Below, piece after piece: positions 51,055 through 60,303 of a DNA stretch of 64,000 nucleotides. This DNA comes from Parathalassolituus penaei. GTDB taxonomy: Bacteria; Pseudomonadota; Gammaproteobacteria; Pseudomonadales; Oceanobacteraceae. The position numbers and the translations under genes are program-made. The stretch is from positions 62,001 through 126,000 of the forward strand of contig NZ_JAPNOA010000039.1 in NCBI RefSeq assembly GCF_026626885.1, given 5' to 3'. Below the pieces are notes generated by a model. It saw only the letters and a list, made by a program, of their open reading frames with translations, was not told where the DNA came from and searched no databases. Numbering within the stretch: position 1 is the stretch's first letter; each line of letters opens with the position of its first letter.

Positions 51055-51498
51055 ATGAACCTCATCAGCCGTGACGATTTTGCAATCAAGGCCAGTAACT
51101 TCAATCTGAGTGATGGTCTGGTGCTGACCCGCTTGACCTGTGGGCTGTTTATGCTGCCCCACTCACTCAGCAAGTTTGCCGATTGGGCTCCGGCTCCGGG
51201 CACGGTGGCATTTTTTGGCAAGGTCGGTTTTCAGCCACCTGAGCTGTGGGTGTGGATTGCCGGTGGCTCCGAAGCGGTGTTTGCGATTCTGCTGATCCTC
51301 GGTATTTGTACCCGCTGGTCGGCGTTGGGTCTGGCATCGGTGATGGCAGTAGCGGCCTATTCGGTATTTGCCCTGAAGGGGTTTGTGTGGCTGGCCAACA
51401 ACGGTGGTTTTGAATACGCGGTGTTTTTCGGGGTAATGCTGATTGGGCTGGCACTCAATGAATTCAAGCGACGGCCGCTGTTTGGTGCGATGGCCTGA
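51055..51498 (+). CDS. DoxX-family membrane protein
   Basis: A 147-residue protein with four predicted transmembrane segments and the DoxX/DoxD pattern: VLTRLTCGLFMLPHSLSKF, FFGKVGFQPPELWVWIAGGSEAVFAILLILGICTRWSALGLASVMAVAAYSVF. The family includes the thiosulfate:quinone oxidoreductase small subunit and many uncharacterised redox-linked proteins. The GGGAG ribosome site at 51043 is good. It lies alone after the putative defence operon and ends at a strong terminator. Confidence 0.88.
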   Translation: MNLISRDDFAIKASNFNLSDGLVLTRLTCGLFMLPHSLSKFADWAPAPGTVAFFGKVGFQPPELWVWIAGGSEAVFAILLILGICTRWSALGLASVMAVAAYSVFALKGFVWLANNGGFEYAVFFGVMLIGLALNEFKRRPLFGAMA

Positions 51499-51517
51499 GG
51501 CCTCGACTGGTTTGAAT

Positions 51518-51550
51518 CACAGGGCAGCCAATGGCTGCCCTGTGTGTTTG
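51518..51550 (+). terminator. Intrinsic terminator after the DoxX gene
   Basis: A perfect 12 bp stem CACAGGGCAGCC (51518-51529) / GGCTGCCCTGTG (51533-51544) with an AAT loop is followed by TGTTTG. It also insulates the Fur-controlled promoter beyond. Confidence 0.85.
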
Positions 51551-51631
51551 CGGTGGCTGGAATGGCCATTGTGGTGATAATCATGCTCGCTCCCGTCATT
51601 GTTTGTTGATCGATCATCGATAGATTTAAAC

Positions 51632-51678
51632 GATAACACATATCATTTACAAATGTTAACGATAACAATATCATCCTG
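51632..51678 (+). promoter_or_regulatory. Fur-box-like tandem sites before the siderophore receptor
   Basis: GATAACACATATCATTTAC (51632-51650, 12 of 19 with the Fur consensus) and GATAACAATATCATCC (51661-51676) repeat the GATAA-N-ATCAT theme in an AT-rich stretch 20-80 bp upstream of the receptor start. Two overlapping or adjacent weak sites are typical of strongly iron-regulated receptors. Confidence 0.7.
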
Positions 51679-51713
51679 CCCGACATCAACCCAACAGGAT
51701 GGTAAAACTCGCT

Positions 51714-53915
51714 ATGACGCGCTTTTCAGGCTTCCGCCACGCTGCCCGCAACCCGCTGGCGTTTGCAATCCGTTCCGCCCTGGTATCCATGGTGGCGTTG
51801 CCACTGCTGGCTCAGGCCGACGACAACACGCCAATTGAAATTGCTCCGGTAAAAGTGACGGCAGATGCACTGAAGGCAGACCGTCGCAGCGACACCTCGT
51901 ATCAGGGCGATGCCGCCAAATCCGCTACCGGCCTGACGCTGGAAGCCACAGAAACACCGCAGTCGGTTACGGTATTCACCCGCAAACGGATGGAAGAGCA
52001 GAAACTCGACAACATCAACGACGTGCTGAGCCAGACCGCTGGTATCTCCGTGAAGGAATACGACAGCGCCCGCCAGTATTACTATTCCCGTGGTTTTGAA
52101 ATCACCACCATCATGATTGATGGGGTACCAACCCTGTTTGATCCGGGCTGGGGTACCGGCGAAAACGCCTCCAGCACCGCCATGTACGAACAGGTAGAAG
52201 TGATCAAGGGCGCGACCGGCCTGACCTCGGGTGAAGGTAATCCGTCGGCGGCCATCAACATGGTGCGCAAACGTGCCGACAGCAAGGAACTGGAAGGCAC
52301 CGCCACTCTTGGCACCGGTAATCGCGCCCAGTACAACGGTTCGCTGGATGTCGCTTCGGCTCTCAACGCCGATGGTGATGTGCGCGGCCGTGCAGTGGTC
52401 AGCCACCAGCAGGAAGACTCATTCCGTGATGTGGGTGATAGCGCCAGCTCCATGGTTTATCTGACCACCGAAATGGATCTGTCGGCCCGTACCCGTCTGA
52501 CGCTGGGAGGCAATTACCAGCTCAACGAAAACAACTCGCCGACCTGGGGTGGTATTCCGGCCTGGTACAGCGATGGCAGCCGCTCCCACTATAGCCGCTC
52601 AACCACGACCTCCGCCGACTGGGCCTACTGGGATAACCGCCACGCCAATCTGTTTGCCGAACTCAGCCACCAGCTGGATAACGGCTGGCAACTGGATGCC
52701 CGGGTAAATCAGGGGAACTCCAGCAGCGACTCCCGGTTGCTGTACGTGTCTGGCAACGCCGATGAAGAAACCGGCCTGGGTCTGAGCGCCTGTAACTGTG
52801 GCAAGTTTGATACCGATACCAGTTACCGCATGATGGACATCAGCGCCCGTGGTGATTACTCGCTGTTTGGCCGTCAGCATCAGGCCAGCATTACCCTGTC
52901 ACGTGGCCAGCGGGAATTTATCGCCCACTCAGCCAACGCCACCAGTGTGGCCGACATTGGCAACTTCAACGAATGGGATGGCACCGGTTACGCCGAACAT
53001 ATCTGGGGCGATACCTTCCTGTACGAACACTTTATTGATACCCAGACCGCTCTGTCCGGCTCCACGCGCCTGAGTCTGGCCGATGATCTGCACGCCATTG
53101 TGGGTGCCCGAATCACCAACCAGGAAATCGACCGCAAGGCCGCAGCCTATAACGAAGCCCAGACCATTACCCACGATGGCATAGTAACGCCGTATCTGGG
53201 CTTGCTGTACGACCTCAACGACACCTACACCCTGTACGCCAGTTACACCGATATTTTCAGTGCCCAGAACGAACGTAGTGCCAGCGGTGATGTGCTCGAC
53301 CCGATTGTGGGCAAGAGTTACGAAACCGGAATCAAGGCCGGTTTTATGGATGATCGCCTGATTGCATCTGCCGCCGTGTTCCGCATCGAACAGGATAATC
53401 TCGCCCAGGCCGATGGCACCAATACCGTGGAGGGCTCAGCCGATCAGGCCTATGTTGAAGCCGATGGTGCCACGTCCCGTGGTTATGAACTGGAACTGAC
53501 CGGCACCGTTCAGAAAGGCTGGGAAGTTCAGACCGGCTGGACCTCGTGGGAAGCCGAAGATGCTGATGGCACCAAGGTCAACACTGAACAGCCACGCAAA
53601 ATGCTGAAGCTGTACAGCAGTTACCAGCTGCCGGGTCGCTTCAGTGCCATCACTCTGGGTGGTGGTGCCAACTGGGAAAGCCGCGCCTATGCCGAAGCCA
53701 CCAACCCGGTGAGCGGTGCTGCCGAACAGGTGTCACAGGAGGCTTACACCCTCTACAACATGATGGCCAGCTACCGCTTTAACGAGCAGTTCAAGACCCA
53801 GCTGAACATCGACAACCTCACCGACGAAACCTACTACACCAACATCGGCACCTTCGGCCAGGTCCTGTACGGCACTCCGCGTACAGTCTCGCTGAGCGCC
53901 CAGTACGACTTCTGA
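51714..53915 (+). CDS. TonB-dependent siderophore receptor
   Basis: A 733-residue outer-membrane receptor of the FhuE/FpvA/FoxA ferric-siderophore group. It has a signal peptide in residues 1-35, then a TonB-box-like segment and the plug domain (about 60-190: ATETPQSVTVFTRKRMEEQKLDNINDVLSQTAGISVKEYDSARQ, YEQVEVIKGATGLTSGEGNPSAAINMVRK). The barrel covers residues 200-733, ending in a C-terminal aromatic (SAQYDF). The ATG at 51714 was chosen because the upstream ATG (51699) lacks room for a ribosome site. Fur-like boxes lie upstream. Which siderophore is bound cannot be read. Confidence 0.93.
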   Translation: MTRFSGFRHAARNPLAFAIRSALVSMVALPLLAQADDNTPIEIAPVKVTADALKADRRSDTSYQGDAAKSATGLTLEATETPQSVTVFTRKRMEEQKLDNINDVLSQTAGISVKEYDSARQYYYSRGFEITTIMIDGVPTLFDPGWGTGENASSTAMYEQVEVIKGATGLTSGEGNPSAAINMVRKRADSKELEGTATLGTGNRAQYNGSLDVASALNADGDVRGRAVVSHQQEDSFRDVGDSASSMVYLTTEMDLSARTRLTLGGNYQLNENNSPTWGGIPAWYSDGSRSHYSRSTTTSADWAYWDNRHANLFAELSHQLDNGWQLDARVNQGNSSSDSRLLYVSGNADEETGLGLSACNCGKFDTDTSYRMMDISARGDYSLFGRQHQASITLSRGQREFIAHSANATSVADIGNFNEWDGTGYAEHIWGDTFLYEHFIDTQTALSGSTRLSLADDLHAIVGARITNQEIDRKAAAYNEAQTITHDGIVTPYLGLLYDLNDTYTLYASYTDIFSAQNERSASGDVLDPIVGKSYETGIKAGFMDDRLIASAAVFRIEQDNLAQADGTNTVEGSADQAYVEADGATSRGYELELTGTVQKGWEVQTGWTSWEAEDADGTKVNTEQPRKMLKLYSSYQLPGRFSAITLGGGANWESRAYAEATNPVSGAAEQVSQEAYTLYNMMASYRFNEQFKTQLNIDNLTDETYYTNIGTFGQVLYGTPRTVSLSAQYDF

Positions 53916-53919
53916 TCCT

Positions 53920-54219
53920 ATGAACCGTCTCTGGTACCTCACTCGTGACAGTATCAGTCCGCTGCTGGCTGCCCTGATGGGCAGCTACCTGTTGGCCTGG
54001 GGTGTAACCACCCTGGGCATCAGCGCACTGGTTGCCTCTGGAGTCAGTTTTCACAGTGCCGAAACCGGCCTGTTGTTACTGGCGTTTCCGGTCTGTCTGG
54101 CCGGTTTTTTATGGGCTTTTGCCAGCCGCCACCGTTATCGCCTGAGCCTGATGCTGGCCGCGGTTGGCAGTCTGATGACGGCTGCCGGTTGGCAGCTGCA
54201 AGCACTGATCCTGCCCTGA
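53920..54219 (+). CDS. DUF3649-like small membrane protein (iron-uptake cluster)
   Basis: A 99-residue protein with three predicted transmembrane segments (LAALMGSYLLAWGVTTLGISAL, GLLLLAFPVCLAGFLWAF, LSLMLAAVGSLMTAAGWQLQAL). It starts 5 bp after the receptor stop and is followed 10 bp later by the PepSY-TM protein. This small-membrane/PepSY-TM/DUF3325 set accompanies siderophore receptors in Pseudomonas and relatives. Function not known; a role in ferric reduction or energising uptake is often suggested. Confidence 0.75.
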   Translation: MNRLWYLTRDSISPLLAALMGSYLLAWGVTTLGISALVASGVSFHSAETGLLLLAFPVCLAGFLWAFASRHRYRLSLMLAAVGSLMTAAGWQLQALILP

Positions 54220-54229
54220 AGGAGCCATT

Positions 54230-55942
54230 ATGGAGTTTGCATCCCCTCGTCACGCCATGACCTGGCTTCACACCTGGCTGGGCCTGATCTTCGGCTTTGT
54301 GCTGATGGTCTGTTTTTTCTTTGGTGCCCTGTCGGTATTCGACCGCGAGATTGATCGCTGGGCGATACCGGAAACCCGCTTTGATCCGCAGCCGATGCCG
54401 TCGTTTGATCAGGTGTTATTACCCGCTTACCAGCGAATGCAGCCCGACCAGGCCGAATATGACCGCATGATGCCGCTGTATCACGACCCGGCTGCCGGTC
54501 CAATGACCCCGCGTAACGAATTGCCTGTTGATGAATACTGGGCCTACACCACCCACCGTGATCCGGTATTACAGATCGGTGTTGGCTTTCGGGTCCCGCA
54601 TCCACTGGAAAGCGTTGGTCATAACCATATTCACGCCAACACCACCATCGACCCGCGTACGGGCGACGAAGTCCCCAACAGTGCCCTGAAAATCGGCAGC
54701 GACTGGTTTTACCCGCTACACTACAGCCTCAATCTGGAATGGAACTCGGTGGGCTATTACATCGTTGGTCTGGCCGCGTTTTTTATGCTGGTCGCACTGG
54801 TGTCCGGAATCTGGATGCACCGCAAACTGTTCCGCGAGCTGTTTACCTTCCGTCCATGGAAAAGCCGCCTGCGCAGTATTCTCGACCTCCACAACCTGAC
54901 CGGCGTGGTAGCCCTGCCCTTCCACTTCTTTTTTGCCCTTACCGGCCTGATCATTTTTGCCAGCACATTTTATATGCCGGTGAGTGACACCCTGCTCAAA
55001 CCCCTGCATGAACAACAGGAAGCACTGGAAGCCAGTCAGAACGGCTTGCCACACGAACGTTCCGGTATTCCGGCACCACTGGCCTCCGTTGATGCCATGG
55101 TGCTGGAAGCCAAACGCCTGTGGGCCGAACGCGGCATGGCGGGGGAAGTCGGCTTTCTGATGGTCAGCCATGTGGGGGACGCCAACAGCTTTGTCAGCAT
55201 CTACCGCGCAGGCAGTGATCGTGTGGCGCTGGTCGGCGAAGCCATTCATTTCCGTGGCAGTGATGGCAGCCTGCTGCTGCAGGAGCTGGATCACCCGGCG
55301 GTGGAATCGGCCAACGAGTTCCTCACCGGCCTGCACCTGCAACACTTCGAACACTGGAGCCTGCGCTGGCTCTATCTGTTTGGTGGTTTGCTGGGCTGTG
55401 CCTGTATTGCCACCGGTTTCCTGTTTTTTATCGAGAAACGCAAGTTCCAGCACGCCCGTGAAGGCCAGTTTGGCAGCCGACTGGTGGAAGCCTGTGCACT
55501 GGCCTGTGTAACCGGCCTGCTGCTGGCAACCCTCGCCATGCTGGTCGCCAACCGCCTGTTACCCGAAGGGGATCAGCGTGCCGACTGGCAGAAGTGGATT
55601 TTCTGTGGCGCCTGGCTGGCCAGCCTGCTGCACGGGTTTGTACGAGCCAACACTCATAACGCCGCCCGCGCCAGTGCCGCCTGGTATGAACAGGTCTGGC
55701 TGATCAGCATTCTGGCGGCACTGGCAGTGCTGACCAACGCCATCACCACCGGTGATCACCTGCTGCGTACCCTGTTGCTGGAGCCTTACATGGCAGTCGC
55801 CGGGGTTGATCTGGTTTTGCTGGTCTGTGCTTTGGGTGCCACCCTGACCGCCCGTTATCTGCAACGGCGGCATGAACAGGCCTGCCAGCGCGTGCTGCCA
55901 TCGCAGCCCGCGTCTGCACTGCTGGATGGAGGCGCAGCATGA
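54230..55942 (+). CDS. PepSY-associated TM-helix protein (iron-uptake reductase-like)
   Basis: A 570-residue inner-membrane protein with PepSY-associated TM segments. Helix 1 is TWLHTWLGLIFGFVLMVCFFFGALSVFDREIDRW. A periplasmic part (residues about 60-170) is followed by GYYIVGLAAFFMLVALVSGIWMHRKLF and LDLHNLTGVVALPFHFFFALTGLIIFASTFYM, with conserved histidines suitable for heme. A second periplasmic domain (260-370) precedes more helices. The family, related to FoxB/FsrB-type ferrisiderophore reductases, reduces ferric siderophores in the membrane. It overlaps the DUF3325 gene by 4 bp. Confidence 0.88.
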   Translation: MEFASPRHAMTWLHTWLGLIFGFVLMVCFFFGALSVFDREIDRWAIPETRFDPQPMPSFDQVLLPAYQRMQPDQAEYDRMMPLYHDPAAGPMTPRNELPVDEYWAYTTHRDPVLQIGVGFRVPHPLESVGHNHIHANTTIDPRTGDEVPNSALKIGSDWFYPLHYSLNLEWNSVGYYIVGLAAFFMLVALVSGIWMHRKLFRELFTFRPWKSRLRSILDLHNLTGVVALPFHFFFALTGLIIFASTFYMPVSDTLLKPLHEQQEALEASQNGLPHERSGIPAPLASVDAMVLEAKRLWAERGMAGEVGFLMVSHVGDANSFVSIYRAGSDRVALVGEAIHFRGSDGSLLLQELDHPAVESANEFLTGLHLQHFEHWSLRWLYLFGGLLGCACIATGFLFFIEKRKFQHAREGQFGSRLVEACALACVTGLLLATLAMLVANRLLPEGDQRADWQKWIFCGAWLASLLHGFVRANTHNAARASAAWYEQVWLISILAALAVLTNAITTGDHLLRTLLLEPYMAVAGVDLVLLVCALGATLTARYLQRRHEQACQRVLPSQPASALLDGGAA

Positions 55943-56268
55943 ATACCGCATTCTGGTTAATCACGGCCTGCCTGCTGATGCTGGTGGGCATGATCTGGCT
56001 GGCCCTGGCCAAACCGGTGCACTGGAAACAGGTGTTGGGAGCCCAAGCCAACTACGGCCGCCACCCGGTCAAAGCTCTGCAGCGGGCCGGTGCGATCAGC
56101 CTGCTGCTGTCGGCACTGGCGTGCCTGGCTGCCGACCATCCAAGTATGGCGGTGCTGGTGTGGATCATGTTGCTGGCGCTGTCGACCTTTATCACCGCCA
56201 TGATCCTCAGCTGGCGTCCGCACTGGTTACAACCACTGATCACCGTACGCCGGTTAACGCAGTCATAA
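55939..56268 (+). CDS. DUF3325 membrane protein
   Basis: A 109-residue membrane protein with three hydrophobic segments (LITACLLMLVGMIWLALA, AGAISLLLSALACLAA, VLVWIMLLALSTFITAMIL) and the internal HPVKALQRAGAISL typical of DUF3325. It starts within the PepSY-TM stop and ends the iron-uptake operon. No biochemical function is known for the family; it travels with the PepSY-TM protein. Confidence 0.8.
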   Translation: MNTAFWLITACLLMLVGMIWLALAKPVHWKQVLGAQANYGRHPVKALQRAGAISLLLSALACLAADHPSMAVLVWIMLLALSTFITAMILSWRPHWLQPLITVRRLTQS

Positions 56269-56444
56269 ACACAAACATAAATACCCTCAGCGCTGCCGAA
56301 CTGTCCACCGAACTATCCACCGGACTGTCCGGCAGCGTGCCAACTCTGCCGTTACGTCCGCCGCAGCGGAACCCATCCGGCGAAATGACAAATCCTGCCC
56401 GATCTTTACGAAGGCCCGGTGGAGTCCAATCGTGAAGGCAGGCA

Positions 56445-56463
56445 GATTAGAGTCATTCTCATT
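56445..56463 (-). promoter_or_regulatory. Possible Fur box before the tripartite exporter
   Basis: On the minus strand the sequence AATGAGAATGACTCTAATC contains the AATGAGAAT core seen in many Fur sites, 15 bp upstream of the outer-membrane factor start, but matches the 19 bp consensus at only about 10 positions. It is a weak candidate, supported mainly by context. Confidence 0.35.
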
Positions 56464-56477
56464 TACGGTGAGCCACC

Positions 56478-57989
56478 TTGAATTCTTCGTCTGTGATCCC
56501 ACCCCGATTACAGCGGCGCAGCCTTGCGTCGTTGTTATGCCTGTTGCTGGCCGGTTGTGCCACCCAGAGTGAATTGCCCGACCTGCCGCAACTGCGCGAC
56601 AGCCAGTGGCCACAAGCGCATCCGCAAGCCAGCATTCAGAGCAACAGCGATATCAGCGTGCTGCAGCCCGACACTCTGGCCTGGTGGCAGCGTCCGGACC
56701 CTCAGCATCTGGCACCGCTGATCAAGGCGACTCTGGCCTATAACGCTGATATCAGCACCGCCCGTATCAGTTACCAGCAAGCGCGTTTAACCGCCGACAG
56801 CAGCAATGCCAGCCGCTGGCCACAGGTCAGTGCCCAGGCCTCGGCCGGGCGCAGCAGCACACCGTTTGCCGATAACGGCAGTGCCGCTAACTCATTGGGG
56901 TTGGGCTTGTCTGCCAGCTGGGAGCTGGACCTCTGGGGTGAACTGGATGCCGCCGAACGAGCGGCGGTCGCCCAATGGCAAGGGGCTGGCGCCACCCTGC
57001 AATACCAGCAACTGAGTTTGCTGGCCGATCTGATCAGCGCCTGGAGTTCACTCATTAACAGCGTCGAACGCTGGCGACTGGCGGTGGATAACCGCGACAT
57101 CAGCAAGGCCACCTGGCAGCAGATGGTGTGGCAGCGTCAGGCCGGTCTGATTACCGATCTTGATGTCGCCAACGCCCGCACCAGCTGGTTACAGGCCGAA
57201 GCCGCCATTCCGCAATGGCGCGACCAGTATCAGCAGGCTCTGCAGGACATCCGCATCATCTGTGGTGACTGTGAAGCAGCCGCCCGTTTGCCGGGCCAGC
57301 CCGACCAGCTGCCGGTGCCGGACGCCAATCTGTTCGACCAGCAACTCGGCAGTGTGCTGCCGACCTCGTTACAGGTGCCCGCCAGCCAGCTGCAACAACG
57401 CCCGGATGTGCAGGCCGCCGAATGGAACCTGCGCGCCAGTGTTGCCAGCCTCGATTCCAGCAAGGCCTCGCGCTGGCCGTCGATCAGCCTCAGTGGCAGC
57501 CTCAGCAGCAGCTCCAGCAACGCCGCCAGCCTGTTCGACCCGGAACAGATCGTGGCGCAGATCGCCGCCAGTATTGGTTACACCCTGTTTGATGGCGGCC
57601 AGATTCGTAACCGCATCAGCAGTGCCGAGCTGGACGTGCAACAGGCGCTGGTGAACTACCGCAGCGCGCTCATGAGTGCCCGTCAGGAAGTCGAAAACGC
57701 CCTCAGTGCACTCGACAGCCAGCAACAACAGCTGCAAGCCCTGTTACAAGCCGAAGACTCCGCTGCTCAGGCCTGGCAACTGGCGCAGCAGCAGCAGCAG
57801 GCCGGCCTGCTCAGTGGCTCTGATGCCCTCACCGTACAAGCCAGCTGGCTCAGCGCCCGTGCCACCCGTGTGGCAGGCAACGCCGATCTGCGCAGCAGTC
57901 TGATTACCCTTTATCGTGCTCTGGCCCTGGATGTGGATAACCTCGCCCCATCCGCGACCAGCAGCGCCGCTACGACCCGACAGGAGTGA
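56478..57989 (+). CDS. Outer-membrane efflux lipoprotein (OprM/NodT-type, OpmQ-like)
   Basis: A 503-residue TolC-family outer-membrane factor. The signal peptide ends at the lipobox LLAGCATQ, so the protein is lipidated. Two internal repeats of the alpha-barrel (residues about 85-270 and 295-480) have typical coils (TADSSNASRWPQVSAQASAGRSS, then DVQAAEWNLRASVASLDSSKASRWPSISLSGSL). The start is a TTG at 56478 with a poor ribosome site. It is first in a four-gene operon with MacA- and MacB-like proteins, the arrangement of siderophore exporters such as PvdRT-OpmQ. Confidence 0.88.
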   Translation: MNSSSVIPPRLQRRSLASLLCLLLAGCATQSELPDLPQLRDSQWPQAHPQASIQSNSDISVLQPDTLAWWQRPDPQHLAPLIKATLAYNADISTARISYQQARLTADSSNASRWPQVSAQASAGRSSTPFADNGSAANSLGLGLSASWELDLWGELDAAERAAVAQWQGAGATLQYQQLSLLADLISAWSSLINSVERWRLAVDNRDISKATWQQMVWQRQAGLITDLDVANARTSWLQAEAAIPQWRDQYQQALQDIRIICGDCEAAARLPGQPDQLPVPDANLFDQQLGSVLPTSLQVPASQLQQRPDVQAAEWNLRASVASLDSSKASRWPSISLSGSLSSSSSNAASLFDPEQIVAQIAASIGYTLFDGGQIRNRISSAELDVQQALVNYRSALMSARQEVENALSALDSQQQQLQALLQAEDSAAQAWQLAQQQQQAGLLSGSDALTVQASWLSARATRVAGNADLRSSLITLYRALALDVDNLAPSATSSAATTRQE

Positions 57990-57997
57990 GCGCTCTC

Positions 57998-59530
57998 GTG
58001 GCTAACCATCCCGATTCCCGCAAGTCATCCAACCCTGCAGCCACCAACGTGATGCAGGAACTCGGCCTTAACCAGCCGCGCCAGAGCCGCTGGATCTGGC
58101 TGGTGCTGGTGGTGTTGTTGCTGATTGCCGCCGCCCTCTGGTGGTGGCTGGCCGGTAGCAAAAGCAGCACCCGCACCGAATACAAAACCGATGCCGCCAG
58201 CCGCAGCAATCTGGTGGTCACCGTCGCCGCCAACGGCAATATTGAACCTCGTGATCAGGTTGAAGTGAGTTCGGAGTTATCCGGCATCGTTGATGAGGTG
58301 CTGGTCGACTTTAACGACAAGGTCAGCAAGGGCCAGCTGCTGGCACGTCTGAATACCCGCACTCTGCAGGCCGAAGTAGTCACCCGCCAGAACAATCTGG
58401 TATCGGCGCGCGCCAGTGTTGAGCAGTCGGCGGCCAGCCTCGAAGAAGCACAACTGACCTTTAACGATTACCAGACCGTCTACAAACTCAGTAACGGCAC
58501 CCATCCATCCCGCCAGACCTACGACAGCGCCCGTATTGCCGTGACCAAGGCCAAGGCCGATCTGGCCTCCGCCAAGGCCAGTGTGGCGGTCGCCGAAGCC
58601 GAGCTGGAATCCGCCCGTTACGATCTCAGCAAGGCCAGTATTGTGTCGCCGATTGATGGTGTGGTGCTGGCGCGCGACATTGAACCGGGTCAGACCGTGG
58701 CGTCATCCCTGTCAGCCCCGACCCTGTTTATCATCGCCCGCGACCTGCGCGACATGGAATTGCATGTGGATATCGACGAAGCCGATATTGGTCTGATCAA
58801 ACAGGGCCAGACCGCCTCGTTCAGTGTGGATGCCTGGCCGGACAAAACCTTCAGCGCCAGCATTGAGCAGATTCGTCTGGCCTCAACCGAAGAGTCCGAC
58901 TCCAGCGTGGTGTCGTATGAAACCGTACTGGCGGTAAAAAACGATGATCTGTTGCTGCTGCCGCAGATGACCGCCATTACCGACATCACCGTTCAGCAAG
59001 CCGATAACGCCCTCACCATCGCTACCGCCGCCCTGCGTTTTGAGCCCGATATGGCCATGCTGGAAGCCAATCGTCCACCGCGTCCGGATGGTGCACCGGA
59101 AAACAGCGATGGCGGCCCACAAGGACAACCGCCCGCCGATATGAACGGCAACAAGTCTGCTGGCAACTCTGCTGGTAAAGACTCCAACAGCGAATCCGGT
59201 GGCCTGCTGTCATCCCTGACCGGTGGCAACCGCGGCATGCGTATGGGCCCTCCTCCGGGTGCCGGTGGCCCAGGCGGTGGTGGTTCCGGCAAGGGTGATA
59301 ACAAGGGCAGCGGCGACAGTGGTTCCGGTGGCAGCGGTATGGCCGGTTCTCTCACCGGTGGCCACGCCATGATCTGGGTATTACGCGACAACCAGGACGG
59401 CAAAGGCGCCCAGCCGCGTCCGGTGCCGATCGAAACCGGTATCAGTGATGGCCTGCGCACCGAGGTGAAATCCGGTGAGCTGCAGGAAGGTGATCGGGTG
59501 ATTACCGATGCGGTTGAGGTTTCCCAGTGA
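57998..59530 (+). CDS. MacA/PvdR-like periplasmic adaptor with Gly-rich insertion
   Basis: A 510-residue HlyD-family membrane fusion protein. A transmembrane anchor (residues about 30-52, WIWLVLVVLLLIAAALWWWLAG) precedes the lipoyl half (DQVEVSSELSGIVDEVLVDFNDKVSKGQLLARL) and an alpha-hairpin (120-225). Then come the second lipoyl half (ASIVSPIDGVVLARDIEPGQTV) and a beta-barrel. Residues about 355-455 form a Gly/Pro/Ser-rich insertion absent from MacA, before the final beta domain (MIWVLRDN, VPIETGISDGLRTEV). The GTG at 57998 has AGGAG 11 bp upstream; a GTG at 57986 is the alternative. It bridges the inner-membrane ABC exporter and the outer-membrane channel. Confidence 0.88.
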   Translation: MANHPDSRKSSNPAATNVMQELGLNQPRQSRWIWLVLVVLLLIAAALWWWLAGSKSSTRTEYKTDAASRSNLVVTVAANGNIEPRDQVEVSSELSGIVDEVLVDFNDKVSKGQLLARLNTRTLQAEVVTRQNNLVSARASVEQSAASLEEAQLTFNDYQTVYKLSNGTHPSRQTYDSARIAVTKAKADLASAKASVAVAEAELESARYDLSKASIVSPIDGVVLARDIEPGQTVASSLSAPTLFIIARDLRDMELHVDIDEADIGLIKQGQTASFSVDAWPDKTFSASIEQIRLASTEESDSSVVSYETVLAVKNDDLLLLPQMTAITDITVQQADNALTIATAALRFEPDMAMLEANRPPRPDGAPENSDGGPQGQPPADMNGNKSAGNSAGKDSNSESGGLLSSLTGGNRGMRMGPPPGAGGPGGGGSGKGDNKGSGDSGSGGSGMAGSLTGGHAMIWVLRDNQDGKGAQPRPVPIETGISDGLRTEVKSGELQEGDRVITDAVEVSQ

Positions 59531-60303
59531 GTAACAACCTCTGTCCTCGCGCCGATGCGCTGGTCTGTTTTCAACAGGTCACCAAGGTTTATGGTCAGGG
59601 TGGTGCCAGCTTCCAGGCGTTGCGGGGCATCGACTTTGCCATCCAGCCCGGTGAATTTGTGTCGCTGATGGGCCCCAGTGGTTCCGGCAAGTCGACGGTG
59701 ATGAACATCGTCGGCTGTCTGGATGAACTCAGCGGTGGCGAATACTGGTTCCGTGGCGCCCCGGTTTCCAGCCTCGACCGTAATCAGCGTGCCTTGTTAC
59801 GCCGACTGCATCTGGGCTTTGTGTTTCAGGGCTTTAACCTGCTGGCGCGTACCAGTGCTCTCGAAAACGTCGAATTGCCACTGCTCTACCGTGGCCTGCC
59901 GAAAACCGAACGTCGCCGAATGGCGATGGCGGCACTGGAACAGGTAGGTCTGGAGCGTTGGGCCAAACACCAGCCATCGGAGCTGTCCGGTGGTCAGCAA
60001 CAGCGGGTCGCCATTGCCCGCGCACTGGCAACCCAGCCATCCTTGCTGCTGGCCGACGAACCCACCGGTAACCTCGATAGCGAACGCAGTCGCGACATCA
60101 TGGAACTCATGGTGCGCCTCAACCGCGAGCAGAACCTCACTATCCTGATGGTCACCCACGAACCGGACATGGCGGCCTACAGCGGTCGCACCATTCACTG
60201 TGTGGATGGTCGGGTCGCCTCTGACCAGAAAAATCCGCCTCATCCGGCCCACACCCACGCCCACACACCAGAAGCGGGCCAGACAGGAGCTACCTCATGC
60301 TGA
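59527..60303 (+). CDS. MacB-type ABC ATPase subunit (split MacB)
   Basis: A 258-residue ABC ATPase of the MacB/LolD group. Walker A is GPSGSGKST, the signature [15 protein letters not shown], Walker B LLLADEPTGNLDS, with a switch His in MVTHEPDMA. It starts with a GTG overlapping the adaptor stop (GTGA). In MacB and PvdT the ATPase and permease are one chain; here they are separate genes that overlap by 7 bp. The His-rich C-terminus (HPAHTHAHTPE) may bind metal. Confidence 0.92.
   Translation: MSNNLCPRADALVCFQQVTKVYGQGGASFQALRGIDFAIQPGEFVSLMGPSGSGKSTVMNIVGCLDELSGGEYWFRGAPVSSLDRNQRALLRRLHLGFVFQGFNLLARTSALENVELPLLYRGLPKTERRRMAMAALEQVGLERWAKHQPSELSGGQQQRVAIARALATQPSLLLADEPTGNLDSERSRDIMELMVRLNREQNLTILMVTHEPDMAAYSGRTIHCVDGRVASDQKNPPHPAHTHAHTPEAGQTGATSC

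Noticed and set aside
56299-56334. Three imperfect 12 bp units (AACTGTCCACCG-like)
   Set aside because: Short and degenerate; probably part of a weak hairpin after the DUF3325 gene rather than a meaningful repeat.
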